Source: Rubripirellula sp.
Lineage (GTDB): Bacteria > Planctomycetota > Planctomycetia > Pirellulales > Pirellulaceae
Reading direction: 5' to 3'
Length of the DNA stretch: 55,350 nucleotides
NCBI GenBank assembly: GCA_012270065.1
Contig: JAAXJB010000069.1
Location: forward strand, 13,381-68,730
Positions 38,778-48,222 of the stretch are shown one piece after another. The notes below the pieces were generated by a model. That model did no database searches. It was not told the DNA's origin and saw only the letters and a program-made list of their open reading frames with translations. The translations under genes were made by a program, and so were the position numbers. Position 1 is the first letter of the stretch. Every line of letters begins with the position of its first letter.

Positions 38778-40253
38778 ATGCCACGGACCAGAAAACGACT
38801 TTCAATACTGACACTGCTGTGTTTCCTGTTTCCCACTGCAGCAATTCAAGCAGCGAACCCCATCGAGACAAAGCCGAATGTCCTGTTCATCGCGATCGAT
38901 GACCTGAATGACTGGACTGGCATGCTAAGGGGCAATCCGCAGGCCAAGACACCTCAAATGGACAAACTTGCTTCTCGCGGTCTGGTTTTCACCAACGCAC
39001 ATTGCGCGGCCCCGGCTTGCGGTCCTTCCAGGTCTGCCATCATGAGCGGGATCAGACCGTCGACATCTGGCAATTACATCAACAAAAGCTCTCTGACTCA
39101 TAATCCAATATTGAACAACTCAGTTCTTTTACCGGAGTTCTTCCAGCAAAACGACTACTACGTTTGCGGCGCTGGAAAACTCTTTCACGGCTATCATTTC
39201 AACAACGAGGTCAAGGGCCGAGGCTTTGATGATTATTTCCCAAGCAAAACGCAGGACCTGCCATCCTGGAAGGGGCTCAAGTTCTCCTCCAGGCTTCCGC
39301 TGGCTGGTTGGACAAGAACGGCCGATTGGGGTCCCCTCCGTGCTGATGTAACCGTCGATGACCATCCCGATGGCAAAACCGCGAACTGGGCGGCAAAACA
39401 ATTGCTCTCGGGCGAACTGCAGGAGCCCTTCTTTCTCGGAGCCGGAATCTTCCAACCACACCTGCCCAACTACGCACCTCAAAAGTACTTTGACCGCTTC
39501 CCTCTGGAAGACATCCAGCTTCCGGAAGGATTCAAGGAAAACGATCTGGACGATGTCCCTGCTGCCCATGCCAAAATGGCCCACAATCCATGGCTGAAAA
39601 AAATCAGGGAAATGGGCCAATGGAAGCCCGCGATTCAGGCTTATCTCGCCTGCACTTCCATGGTGGATGAACTGGTCGGCCGGATTGTTGATGCTCTTGA
39701 AAAATCTGAATACGCTGACAACACCATCATCGTTTTATGGAGCGATCACGGCTTCCACCATGGCGAAAAGGGACGCTGGGGAAAATACTCGCTCTGGGAG
39801 CGAGCAACCCGTGTGAACCTCATGTGGGTCGTCCCGGGGGTCACTCAGCCCGGATCCACCTGTGCTCGACCAGTGAACTTACTGGACATCTATCCGACAC
39901 TTGCCGCTCTCACCGCGTGCAAGCCTCCCACAGCACAACTGGAAGGGAACGACCTCTCTATCCTGATGAAAAACCCACAAGCAGAATGGAACGAGGCGAC
40001 AGTGACCACTTTTGGATACAAAAATTACGGGGTTCGATCCGAGCAACACCGTTATATCGTTTACAAAGATGGCTCAGAGGAACTGTACGACCACACCAAG
40101 GATAAGTGGGAGTGGAAGAATCTGGCGGGCAACTCTGAATATGCCGCGATCAAAAATAAGATGCGTAAGTATCTCCCCACTCACCATGAACCCTCGGGCG
40201 TTACGTACGAAGTGCCTAAACGCAAACCGAGGGACCAATCGTTCCAACGATGA
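38778..40253 (+). CDS. Sulfatase, iduronate-2-sulfatase-like
   Basis: 491 residues with a signal peptide (1-26, IQAANP). Metal ligands Asp41-Asp42 (IAIDDLNDW) and the formylglycine motif CGPSR with Cys81 identify a type I sulfatase. IAIDDLNDW, SGIRPSTSGNY and SDHGFHHGEKGRWGKYSLWE are typical of the iduronate-2-sulfatase-like branch common in planctomycetes. It should remove sulfate from a sulfated polysaccharide outside the cytoplasm. It lies 106 bp downstream of the dimethylformamidase-like gene. No ribosome-binding site is evident. Maturation requires an FGE/anSME encoded elsewhere. Confidence 0.95.
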   Translation: MPRTRKRLSILTLLCFLFPTAAIQAANPIETKPNVLFIAIDDLNDWTGMLRGNPQAKTPQMDKLASRGLVFTNAHCAAPACGPSRSAIMSGIRPSTSGNYINKSSLTHNPILNNSVLLPEFFQQNDYYVCGAGKLFHGYHFNNEVKGRGFDDYFPSKTQDLPSWKGLKFSSRLPLAGWTRTADWGPLRADVTVDDHPDGKTANWAAKQLLSGELQEPFFLGAGIFQPHLPNYAPQKYFDRFPLEDIQLPEGFKENDLDDVPAAHAKMAHNPWLKKIREMGQWKPAIQAYLACTSMVDELVGRIVDALEKSEYADNTIIVLWSDHGFHHGEKGRWGKYSLWERATRVNLMWVVPGVTQPGSTCARPVNLLDIYPTLAALTACKPPTAQLEGNDLSILMKNPQAEWNEATVTTFGYKNYGVRSEQHRYIVYKDGSEELYDHTKDKWEWKNLAGNSEYAAIKNKMRKYLPTHHEPSGVTYEVPKRKPRDQSFQR

Positions 40254-40351
40254 AATCTGCCGCCATTCGCCAATACGAATGAAACTCGCAAGCTCGTTCA
40301 CAACAAATCCGAAACTGCTTATCCCTGAACCGACAGGGTAGGACTTTATCC

Positions 40352-41296
40352 ATGACCCGGCACATCATTTCCATCACGTTCATCATGGCGATTTGCGTTA
40401 CCATGCAAACAATTGCCCAAGAACGCGAGAACAATTCGACGACAGGGTTGTACGTCTACAAAACCATCGGCGACAAAAAGCTGAAGATGCATGTCGATTT
40501 CCCGCCTGGTTGGCAAAAAACGGATACGCGTCCCGTCATCATTTTTTTCCATGGTGGCTCATGGAACGGCGGCTCTGTCAGGGCCTTTGCAACTCAGGCC
40601 AAGTATTTTGCCAGCCGCGGCCTGGTTTGCACGCGTGTCGAATACCGACTCAAGAGCAAAGACGGCGTGACGCCTGACAAGTGCGTCGAGGACGCCCGCA
40701 GCTCGGTGAGGTGGGTGCGGGCCAACGCTGCGGAACTCGGAATCGATCCCCAGAAACTGATCACTGCGGGTGGTTCAGCCGGAGGCCACCTTGCCGCCTG
40801 CGCGATCATCCCCGAAAGCGTTGAGACCGAGGGCGCCGACCTGTCGATCTCGACAATCCCCCAGGCCATGGTTCTGTTCAATCCAGTTCTTTCGTTCATG
40901 CACGGAGGGCTTGCCAGTCGCGTCAACGGCGATCAAGAAATCGCGGCAAAGATCTCTCCGCTCTCTCACGTCAAACCCGACACGCCGCCTTCCATCGTCA
41001 TGTATGGGACAAACGACAGACTCAAAGCGTTTGGTGATCTCTGGTGGGCCAAGGCCAAAGAGCTTGGTTTTCGAGCCGACAAGTACACAGCCGAAGGTGG
41101 CAAACATGGTTTTTTCAACCAATCTCCGTGGCTGGAACGCACCATGATCGCCGCTGACGAGTTCCTGGCTTCGCTGGGCTACCTCCAAGGCGAACCAACA
41201 GTGAAAGTTCCCACGGGCGATAAACTCAAAGACCTCAAGGTTGAGCAGAAACGGCAAACGGCAACAAGTACACGCGTTCAGAAAAAGAAAAAATAG
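40352..41296 (+). CDS. Secreted esterase (alpha/beta hydrolase, BD-FAE-like)
   Basis: 314 residues with a signal peptide (about 1-22, TIAQE). The catalytic set is easily read: oxyanion HGGS starting at His67, nucleophile Ser142 in GGSAGGH, Asp222 (YGTNDRLK) and His252 (GGKHGFF). The fold matches bifunctional acetyl/feruloyl esterase-like hydrolases. Unlike the esterases at 34429 and 35841 it has no EF-hand module. The C-terminus ends in a Lys-rich tail (RVQKKKK), which could mediate electrostatic binding to an anionic polymer (inference). It lies between two sulfatase genes, which supports a role in removing substituents from a sulfated, acylated glycan. Confidence 0.93.
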   Translation: MTRHIISITFIMAICVTMQTIAQERENNSTTGLYVYKTIGDKKLKMHVDFPPGWQKTDTRPVIIFFHGGSWNGGSVRAFATQAKYFASRGLVCTRVEYRLKSKDGVTPDKCVEDARSSVRWVRANAAELGIDPQKLITAGGSAGGHLAACAIIPESVETEGADLSISTIPQAMVLFNPVLSFMHGGLASRVNGDQEIAAKISPLSHVKPDTPPSIVMYGTNDRLKAFGDLWWAKAKELGFRADKYTAEGGKHGFFNQSPWLERTMIAADEFLASLGYLQGEPTVKVPTGDKLKDLKVEQKRQTATSTRVQKKKK

Positions 41297-41436
41297 AACC
41301 AATTCAGGTTATCCACAATCGACAAGCTGTTCATCATGGATGTTCTTGATCGTCGCCTCGTGGAGTGCAGCATCACCTTTGCCCCGGACTTGAAGAAGCC
41401 GGATTAACACCAAGCAAAAGACAAACCAGATTCCAA

Positions 41437-43140
41437 ATGAAATTCTCGACAATAATATTCGTTGTGTTGCTTTTGATACAGAACGCAGCTCACGCTGATT
41501 CCCCGACGAACGCCATCGCGAACTCGAACTCTTCGTCTGATCGCCCCAACATTCTGTTCATTGTTTCAGATGATCATGGCTGGGGTGATTTACCGTCGAA
41601 CTGGGACAAGACCGAGGTGCAACTTCCGACATTGGAAGCTCTGGCCGCCCAAGGTGTTCGTTTCCCGAACTACCACACCGTACCGCTTTGCGGACCATCG
41701 CGTGCCTGCATGTTTACGGGTCAATACTCCTCCGAGAACGGAATGTGGCGTGGCCCCGGGCAACAACCCTTGGGATCGGCTGGATACCGTGGAATCAAAC
41801 GCGATGTGAGGATGCTCTCGGAGCATCTTTCAGAATCCGGTTACAAAACCGGTGCTTTCGGAAAATGGCACCTGGGCTCGCATGAAGGAGAAGTTCCCAA
41901 CGACCGTGGATTTGATGAGTTCCGTGGTTTTCTCGGTGGAGCGCACGCCTATTGGATCAAGACCGGGAAATCCAAGTTCATGCACAACCGGCAGCCCGAT
42001 CACACTTCCCAAGGGCATGCGACCGAGTTATTCACTGACTGGGCGGAAGAGTTCATACGAACCAATGCAACCAAGGGTGATCCGTTCTTCTGCTACCTCG
42101 CTTACAACGCCGTGCACGGCCCGCTTCGTGTCGACAAATCGAAGCCCGCCTCTGCGCCTGAGGCGTGGATTCAAAAGGCCCTCGATCGAGGAGTCAGTTT
42201 TCTCCGCAGCGACTATGTCGCCATCCTTGAACACATGGATCACAACATTGGACGGTTGGTCAACCTGCTGGATGAACTCAATGTTACCCAAAACACACTG
42301 ATCGTCTTCGTGAGTGACAACGGCGGATGCACCATGGAAGAAAACGCAGCAGGCGGCAGATTTCCCGGCAACAACGGACCGCTGCGAGGTGGCAAAGCTT
42401 CGACCTACCAGGGCGGTTTGAATGTACCGCTATTGATCAACTGGAAAAGCCGGCTGCCACAGGGAATGGTCTCCAATGCCCAAGTCATGCACTGTGATCT
42501 TTTTTCCACCATCATGAATGCTGCCAATCTTGCGGTTCCCGATATGAACGGGAAAAACCCAGTTCATGGCGTCTCGCTGATACCACACATGCTTTCAACC
42601 GGTACGAAAGACATCCCCAACCGCACGATGATCTTTGAACTCTGGGGAAACATTGGCCTCCGCAGGGGAGATCACAAACTTTGGAGCAACATCGGACGGG
42701 AGCATTCACCGGATTGGGACGCCCTTGTGGCTGAATTACAGCAAACCGATCTTGCCCTCTTTGACCTCAGCAAAGACATCGCGGAGAAGCATGACCTGAG
42801 ACAGGAACTTCCCGAAGTCTATGATTCTCTCAAGGCGGAACTGATCGCACATTTCTCAGGGATCAACACAGAGTACCCCGGCGTCACAGATCTCAAGATT
42901 CCACTCGAATCAGCACCGGCACCCCCGAAAAAAAACACCACTCCAGCGCCACAACGCCGATCACCCGAACAATTTTTCAAAGCTCGTGATCGCAATTCAA
43001 ACGGATCGATCACTCTGGAAGAATTCATCGGCAACCCGAAAGGTCGAAATGTCCCTGCCCTGACCAAAAGGTTCAACCAGATCGATGCGAACAACGATGG
43101 CAAGTTGCTGCTGGATGAATTTAAAAAACTGGGAAAGTGA
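41437..43140 (+). CDS. Arylsulfatase-type sulfatase with C-terminal EF-hands
   Basis: 567 residues from ATG 41437 (an upstream frame to 41365 precedes the signal peptide). Signal peptide 1-20 (AAHADS). Metal ligands Asp45-Asp46 (IVSDDHGWGD), formylglycine motif CGPSR with Cys85, GAFGKWHLGSHEG and VSDNGGC define a type I sulfatase of the arylsulfatase A/B-like group. After the catalytic domain a Pro-rich linker (ESAPAPPKKNTTPAPQRR) leads to two EF-hand loops at about 518-529 (DRNSNGSITLEE) and 550-561 (DANNDGKLLLDE). The EF-hand module is the C-terminal counterpart of that at the N-terminus of the genes at 32013, 34429 and 35841. Confidence 0.95.
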   Translation: MKFSTIIFVVLLLIQNAAHADSPTNAIANSNSSSDRPNILFIVSDDHGWGDLPSNWDKTEVQLPTLEALAAQGVRFPNYHTVPLCGPSRACMFTGQYSSENGMWRGPGQQPLGSAGYRGIKRDVRMLSEHLSESGYKTGAFGKWHLGSHEGEVPNDRGFDEFRGFLGGAHAYWIKTGKSKFMHNRQPDHTSQGHATELFTDWAEEFIRTNATKGDPFFCYLAYNAVHGPLRVDKSKPASAPEAWIQKALDRGVSFLRSDYVAILEHMDHNIGRLVNLLDELNVTQNTLIVFVSDNGGCTMEENAAGGRFPGNNGPLRGGKASTYQGGLNVPLLINWKSRLPQGMVSNAQVMHCDLFSTIMNAANLAVPDMNGKNPVHGVSLIPHMLSTGTKDIPNRTMIFELWGNIGLRRGDHKLWSNIGREHSPDWDALVAELQQTDLALFDLSKDIAEKHDLRQELPEVYDSLKAELIAHFSGINTEYPGVTDLKIPLESAPAPPKKNTTPAPQRRSPEQFFKARDRNSNGSITLEEFIGNPKGRNVPALTKRFNQIDANNDGKLLLDEFKKLGK

Positions 43141-43223
43141 ATTCCCTCACGAATTGCAGTCCCAAGCTCGTGGCGTCAATCACACGATTCTGCTGGCAGG
43201 ATACTCGATGTCGCGGGAAAACG

Positions 43224-43245
43224 ATCTCGAGGGAATCTCGAGGGA
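43224..43245. repeat. 2 x 11 bp perfect tandem repeat
   Basis: ATCTCGAGGGA occurs twice head to tail in the 229-bp gap between the EF-hand sulfatase and the third DUF1592 gene. Nothing else is recognisable in that gap. The copy number is too low to infer function. Confidence 0.7.
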
Positions 43246-43369
43246 ACGCAGTATTTCCGGAAGCATCCCCGAAATCAGAAACGGATACGCCATCTGCGTT
43301 GAAGACCAGAATCGCTACACTAAACTGGAACTTCCGACGCAGGCGAAGTAATAGCGACCATTCCAGATC

Positions 43370-45934
43370 ATGCACCACACGAACAAAAGCAGAAGCGTGC
43401 TCAATCGATTGACTCTCGCAGTGATCATGGCGACGACGTGCAATGCAACGTCCCTCTTTGCGATCAATGATACTGCCCCAGATCCCCAGGCAGAGACTCT
43501 GATTGTTGTCCCCGAGCACATCCAGACGATCCTCGCGAATCATTGCCTTGACTGCCACAACGAAGACAACACCGAGGGGACTGTCCAACTTGATCAAATC
43601 GAGGACCTTGATGAAGGTGCGAAGCTTGAGTTACTCAACAAAGCTCAGGATCAATTATTTTTTGGACTGATGCCTCCCAAAGACGCCAGCCAGCCTGAAG
43701 CCGACGATCGCAAGACCCTGACAACGTGGATTCGTTCTACCCTGCGAAATCACCATGCCTCCGAGCTTGACAAAAAGCTGAGCTACCCGGACTTCGGCAA
43801 TTACATCAACCATCAAGAACTTTTTAACGGTCAGAACCAGGGGGCCGCTTACACTCCGGCACGACGTTGGCTCATCAGCCCCCGGATTTTCGAAGAGAGA
43901 ATTGTCAACGTATTCGCTCTCGAAGGTCGCGACCTTACCACTGCGAGACAAAACGGGTTTTACGGTGTTACGAACCCGTTTGTGTTACCCGACCATTCAG
44001 GGGTACGTGATTATGACCTGGGCACGCTTGGCGGTGGCACGTTGCTGGTGATGTTGGACAACGCCAAGTGGATCGCGGCAAAACAGATTGTGGCCGCTCG
44101 CATCAAGAAAGGAGAGATGACCCCCAAGGACTTCCCCAACCCGAAAGATCGGTGGTATCCAAAAACCACACCGGCAGCATTTGAAACCATCATCCTGAAG
44201 GACAGCAAACCGACCCGCGATGAGATTGTCGCTGCCATCGACACCCAGTTTGAAAGAGTGTTGCAGCGTACACCGAGTGAATCCGAACGCGAGAAGTACG
44301 TCTCGTTAACGGAATCTTCCATCAACCTGGCTGGCAACACCAGCGGGCTGCAACAAATGCTTGTCAGTGTTCTGCTGGAATCCGAGTTTCTTTATCGAAT
44401 TGAATTCGGCGGTGGCAACACTGACGAACATGGACGACGCAAACTCACGCCACGGGAAGCAAGTTTCGCAATCGCCTATGCTCTCGGTGACCGTGGACCT
44501 GATCAGCAACTCAGAGATGCTGCAATGGCAGGGGAACTGCTGACCAAAGAGGACTACCACCGTGAAGTGACGCGTTTACTGGCGGACGATTCGTATTTTC
44601 GTGGAGCGATCGGCCATGCATGGGGTAGTCGCGACAAAATCCCACCCCGACTCACGTCTCACCCCCGGATCATCCGTTTCTTCCGTGAGTTCTTTGGCTA
44701 TCCTGCCGCACTCAAGATCTTCAAAGACCTGAAACGAAGCGATGGTTTTTACATCAACCCGGGTCGCGGCAGCAACCAGACGCCCGGACATCTTGTCAAC
44801 GAAGCTGATCGTGTCGTCGCCGGGATCGTCGAGTCAGACAAGGACGTATTCACCAGCCTGCTCACCACAGACAAGTTTTTTCTTTATCACAATCGAGACA
44901 ACGAGTCTGGAAAGAACATGATTGAAGGTTGGCGTAAAGCCTACGAGGTCCTGAAGAATACCAACTGGAAAGAGGATCCTGATGGGGTCGTGAAAGAACA
45001 CGAAGAACTGATCAAAACACACATCGATCGTCGCGGTATCACAGGACGCAGCAAGGCACGGCATGACAACAGCCTTATCCGCCTGATGACGCATTTTGAA
45101 CACACCTTTGGCAAAGGCAACCAACCGTTCACGACCTTCCCCTGGGCTCATGGCAATCACTACTGGCATTCGCCAATCTACAGCCTGCCGCGGACCCCTG
45201 GTCGCGGGGGCTATGGCAATCAGGATGATTTTGACTATCAACCTGTGCAACCCTTTCCGATGCCTGGCAGAAAGGGAATCCTGACCCACCCGGCATGGCT
45301 GGTCGCGCACTCGGGGAACTTCCAAACCGACCCCATCCGCCGTGGCCGTTGGATCCGTGAAAAACTGCTAGCCGGACGTGTGCCCGATGTCCCCATCACC
45401 GTCGACGCACAAGTTCCTGAGGATCCCCATAAAACATTCCGCCAGCGTGTCGAGACAGTGACAGGTCAAGCCGAATGCTGGAAGTGCCACCAACAAATGA
45501 ATCCACTAGGCATGCCATTCGAGGGTTTTGATGATTTTGGCCGGATTCGCACGGTTGAAAGTCTTGAGCATCCGGAGAACCTGGTCCAACGCCGAAATGG
45601 CAACGAAGCCGACCTCTACAAGACGTTGCCTGTCGACACATCAGGGTATCTTGACGGCACCCTCGACCCGGATCTTGACGGCGAAGTTGACGACGCATTC
45701 GATTTGATTGACCGGCTTGCTCAATCGGACCGAGTCCGACAATCGATCATTCGCCACGCTTTTCGGTTTTTCATTGGCCGAAATGAAATGCTTTCCGACT
45801 CGAAAACCCTGATTGATGCCGACAATGCTTACGTCACGAGCGGCGGCAGCTTCAAAGCAGTGATTGTTTCGCTGCTAACGTCTGATTCGTTCATTTATCG
45901 TAAAGACAGCGGATCAATTGTTACGGTACAATGA
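43370..45934 (+). CDS. DUF1592-family cytochrome-like protein, divergent variant
   Basis: 854 residues with a signal peptide (hydrophobic 13-31). Heme motifs are CLDCH at 59-63 and CWKCH at 703-707. DUF1588 (GILTHPAWLVAHSGNFQTDP) and DUF1585 (RQSIIRHAFRFFIGRNEMLSDS) are recognisable, as is DUF1592 (LTPREASFAIAYALGDRGP). The DUF1587 region is unlike that of the other two DUF1592 proteins in the window: it lacks the RRLT/RRLN..E..NTLN..LG motif and instead has ARRWLISPRIFEERIVNVFA. It also carries a large central insertion (about 430-590). It appears to be a distinct subfamily rather than a recent duplicate. Exported, probably heme-binding; 75 bp ahead of its DUF1552 partner. Confidence 0.92.
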   Translation: MHHTNKSRSVLNRLTLAVIMATTCNATSLFAINDTAPDPQAETLIVVPEHIQTILANHCLDCHNEDNTEGTVQLDQIEDLDEGAKLELLNKAQDQLFFGLMPPKDASQPEADDRKTLTTWIRSTLRNHHASELDKKLSYPDFGNYINHQELFNGQNQGAAYTPARRWLISPRIFEERIVNVFALEGRDLTTARQNGFYGVTNPFVLPDHSGVRDYDLGTLGGGTLLVMLDNAKWIAAKQIVAARIKKGEMTPKDFPNPKDRWYPKTTPAAFETIILKDSKPTRDEIVAAIDTQFERVLQRTPSESEREKYVSLTESSINLAGNTSGLQQMLVSVLLESEFLYRIEFGGGNTDEHGRRKLTPREASFAIAYALGDRGPDQQLRDAAMAGELLTKEDYHREVTRLLADDSYFRGAIGHAWGSRDKIPPRLTSHPRIIRFFREFFGYPAALKIFKDLKRSDGFYINPGRGSNQTPGHLVNEADRVVAGIVESDKDVFTSLLTTDKFFLYHNRDNESGKNMIEGWRKAYEVLKNTNWKEDPDGVVKEHEELIKTHIDRRGITGRSKARHDNSLIRLMTHFEHTFGKGNQPFTTFPWAHGNHYWHSPIYSLPRTPGRGGYGNQDDFDYQPVQPFPMPGRKGILTHPAWLVAHSGNFQTDPIRRGRWIREKLLAGRVPDVPITVDAQVPEDPHKTFRQRVETVTGQAECWKCHQQMNPLGMPFEGFDDFGRIRTVESLEHPENLVQRRNGNEADLYKTLPVDTSGYLDGTLDPDLDGEVDDAFDLIDRLAQSDRVRQSIIRHAFRFFIGRNEMLSDSKTLIDADNAYVTSGGSFKAVIVSLLTSDSFIYRKDSGSIVTVQ

Positions 45935-46009
45935 AACTCCGCGGGTCCTGACAAACCACGGCGATACGCCCAAGACGGTGACTTCCCGTCCTGCACAGAG
46001 AAACTCAAC

Positions 46010-47404
46010 ATGACTAATCGCAGAGAATTCCTGACAAAATCGGTTCTTGGTGCTGGCGCCATGAGTTTGATGCCGCCCAATCTGTTCGCGAACAGTGCTG
46101 AGGGTAAACCTCCCACTCGATTCATCTTTCTTCACAAGGGAAACGGCCTGCTTCCAGGCTCGTTGGCTCTGCCATCCTTTGACGATCAACAACAGCAAAG
46201 CGAAAAGAAAAAGGAAGCGTTTTCCGTTGACCTGGACGGGCAGGATCTGCCTGAATGGATGAGCCCTATTTCGGGACACATGCAGAACATGACGATCCTT
46301 CAGGGACTCTCGGGAAAAATGTGCACCACGGGGCATCACACATGGTGTTCTTCTTTGGGAGTATTCAAAGCCAATGAGCGTTTGAGTTCGATCAAGTGGG
46401 CCACAGTGGACTTCGAGCTTGCAAAGCTTTTTCCATCGCCTTTTGGACACATCGAACTGGCCTGCTTTCCAACCGGTGGTGGGAATTCACGAGGCAACAT
46501 CAACGGCATCGAGAAAGGTTTTTCAGCACGCGGACCACAGCAGCCCAACTATGCATTCGGGTCTCCCAAAACCGCAATGAAAGAACTCTACAAATCAGTG
46601 TCCAACGACGAATCCGCCCAAACGCTTTATCAGCTGGAGCGGAAGATGTTGGAATTTGTTGCAAACAACGAAGGTGAGCGTGCTAACGGGTTAGTAGGCT
46701 CCGAACGCGTCAAAGTCTCCAATTACGCCGACGCACTGCAGGACATCCGCAAGCGAAATGGCCGGGTGGAAGCGATGAGCGATCAAATCCGGGCGCACCT
46801 CCCCAAACTTGACGCCAAGTATCTGGCAGACGATCTATCGACCGTGGATCGACAGGCAGGACTCACAGAGATCCTGCTCTCGACGCTCATCTCCGGGATG
46901 ACCAACGTTGTGGCATTCACCCTGGACGAACTGGGAACCCCGTACACAGGGCTCGCCGGAATCGAGGGCGAGAAAGTCAATCAACATGACGTTGGTCACG
47001 GAAAAGCTGTTGGACGGTTTGAAGCAACCGAGGTCCGCAAGAAAATCCGCAACCAGCACATGACACTGATCGACACCATCGTCACCCGCTTGAAAAACGA
47101 GCCAGAGGGTGATGGGACGATGTTTGACAATACCATGCTTTTCTACTTCCCTGACAACGGCGAAACACACCACAGCCACGGTACAGAATGGCCTTTCGTG
47201 GTCCTTGCAGGTGACAACACCCCGCTGGATATCGCACGCCGCTACATCCGTCTGCCCGGCTACGGCAAACAGGGGCACAAGACACTGGGCAACTGGTACA
47301 CGACATTACTCAATGCGCATGGAAATCCGATCAACCACTATGGAAGCCCTGATGTTGGTCTGAGCATTGACCAAACTGGCCCAATTGAAACATTCCTGGC
47401 ATAG
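46010..47404 (+). CDS. DUF1552 protein, Tat-exported
   Basis: 464 residues beginning MTNRREFLTKSVLGAGAMSL, a compact twin-arginine signal with Arg4-Arg5. The DUF1552 body includes YADALQDIRKRNGRVEAMS, TEILLSTLISGMTNVVAFTL and the C-terminal TMFDNTMLFYFPDNGETHHS followed by WPFVVLAGDNTPLD. It is the partner of the DUF1592 variant just upstream and, like it, clearly more divergent than the proteins at 3435 and 14822. The wording near the C-terminus (FPDNGETHHSHG) keeps the His-rich segment seen in the others (SAHPHSSHSG), which may be a metal site. Activity unknown. It is the last gene of the long rightward block. Confidence 0.92.
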   Translation: MTNRREFLTKSVLGAGAMSLMPPNLFANSAEGKPPTRFIFLHKGNGLLPGSLALPSFDDQQQQSEKKKEAFSVDLDGQDLPEWMSPISGHMQNMTILQGLSGKMCTTGHHTWCSSLGVFKANERLSSIKWATVDFELAKLFPSPFGHIELACFPTGGGNSRGNINGIEKGFSARGPQQPNYAFGSPKTAMKELYKSVSNDESAQTLYQLERKMLEFVANNEGERANGLVGSERVKVSNYADALQDIRKRNGRVEAMSDQIRAHLPKLDAKYLADDLSTVDRQAGLTEILLSTLISGMTNVVAFTLDELGTPYTGLAGIEGEKVNQHDVGHGKAVGRFEATEVRKKIRNQHMTLIDTIVTRLKNEPEGDGTMFDNTMLFYFPDNGETHHSHGTEWPFVVLAGDNTPLDIARRYIRLPGYGKQGHKTLGNWYTTLLNAHGNPINHYGSPDVGLSIDQTGPIETFLA

Positions 47405-47502
47405 TAAAAGCAGGGCACGCTGCCGCGTCACAGCATCCCACTCTTCTGCAACCGGCTCCGAAAGCTGCATCTTTCCGGGTAAAACTCCTCGTCAATGCGC
47501 TT

Positions 47503-48222
47503 TTATTGAATCGGCTTCAACCACACCTGCACGCCATTACACGGTTTCTGTATCGGCAACCCCGGTCCTGCGTCGTAGAAAACCGTGTAGAGTGCCACGG
47601 AGTCCGTCACGCTTTCCGGTTGGTAAGACTGTTCGCCACTGCCACCAGCACCGGCACCTGCACGAGTGGTGCCAAATGCATGAAGCTGGCTTACCCGGAG
47701 AACCTGCTCGTCATCTAACGAAGCTGTGACATCATATCCTGTTGCTGTTTCGCTGATCATGATCTCGAGTGTATGCCTTCCCTGTGGCATTGCAAATTCA
47801 GTCACTTCCGTGGGTAAGCTCCCAATTCTCAAACCGCTGGTGGCAACGCACAGGTTGTACGCTGCCCCTCCCCGGTCCACCGCATCCCTCGTTGGCAAGG
47901 CAATCTTCCACTTTTCCGCCTGATCCCATCCTGCCTGCATCCAGTTCCGCGGTGCTTTGACAACTGCCACCCGATCCGCATCGACGACGATGAGAGGTCT
48001 TAGTTCGGCCCGCATCATCTCGATTCTGGCACGCATGCGATCGTTTTCACCGGCTAGACGATAATATTGAAACCATGCAGCAAAAGCACAGATCAGCAGG
48101 AACAGGCTGAGTAAATTCCATTGCAGCCATTGCTTCCGAGTTGGTTCGTCTCCTCCACGAAAGCCACCACGTTTTTCTGGTTCAAAAGTCTTTATTTTGA
48201 TATCCAATCCGGCACGATTCAT
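47503..48222 (-). CDS. Single-pass membrane protein of unknown function
   Basis: 239 residues. A charged N-terminus with no cleavable signal is followed by one membrane helix at about 35-51 (LLSLFLLICAFAAWFQY), a coiled-coil-like stretch (GENDRMRARIEMMRAELR) and a periplasmic beta-rich domain with GRHTLEIMISETATGYDV and a Gly-rich loop (GAGAGGSGE). I do not recognise a family. The start ATG 48222 overlaps the stop of the upstream gene by 4 bp, so the two are translated together. The shared design (one helix, short coiled coil, outer domain) suggests two subunits of one envelope complex. It converges with the DUF1552 gene. Confidence 0.8.
   Translation of the reverse strand: MNRAGLDIKIKTFEPEKRGGFRGGDEPTRKQWLQWNLLSLFLLICAFAAWFQYYRLAGENDRMRARIEMMRAELRPLIVVDADRVAVVKAPRNWMQAGWDQAEKWKIALPTRDAVDRGGAAYNLCVATSGLRIGSLPTEVTEFAMPQGRHTLEIMISETATGYDVTASLDDEQVLRVSQLHAFGTTRAGAGAGGSGEQSYQPESVTDSVALYTVFYDAGPGLPIQKPCNGVQVWLKPIQ

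Noticed and set aside
30391-47404. Polysaccharide utilisation locus of the SusC/SusD type
   Set aside because: No TonB-dependent receptor, SusD-like lipoprotein or glycoside hydrolase is present; only the general idea of a regulated degradative block remains.
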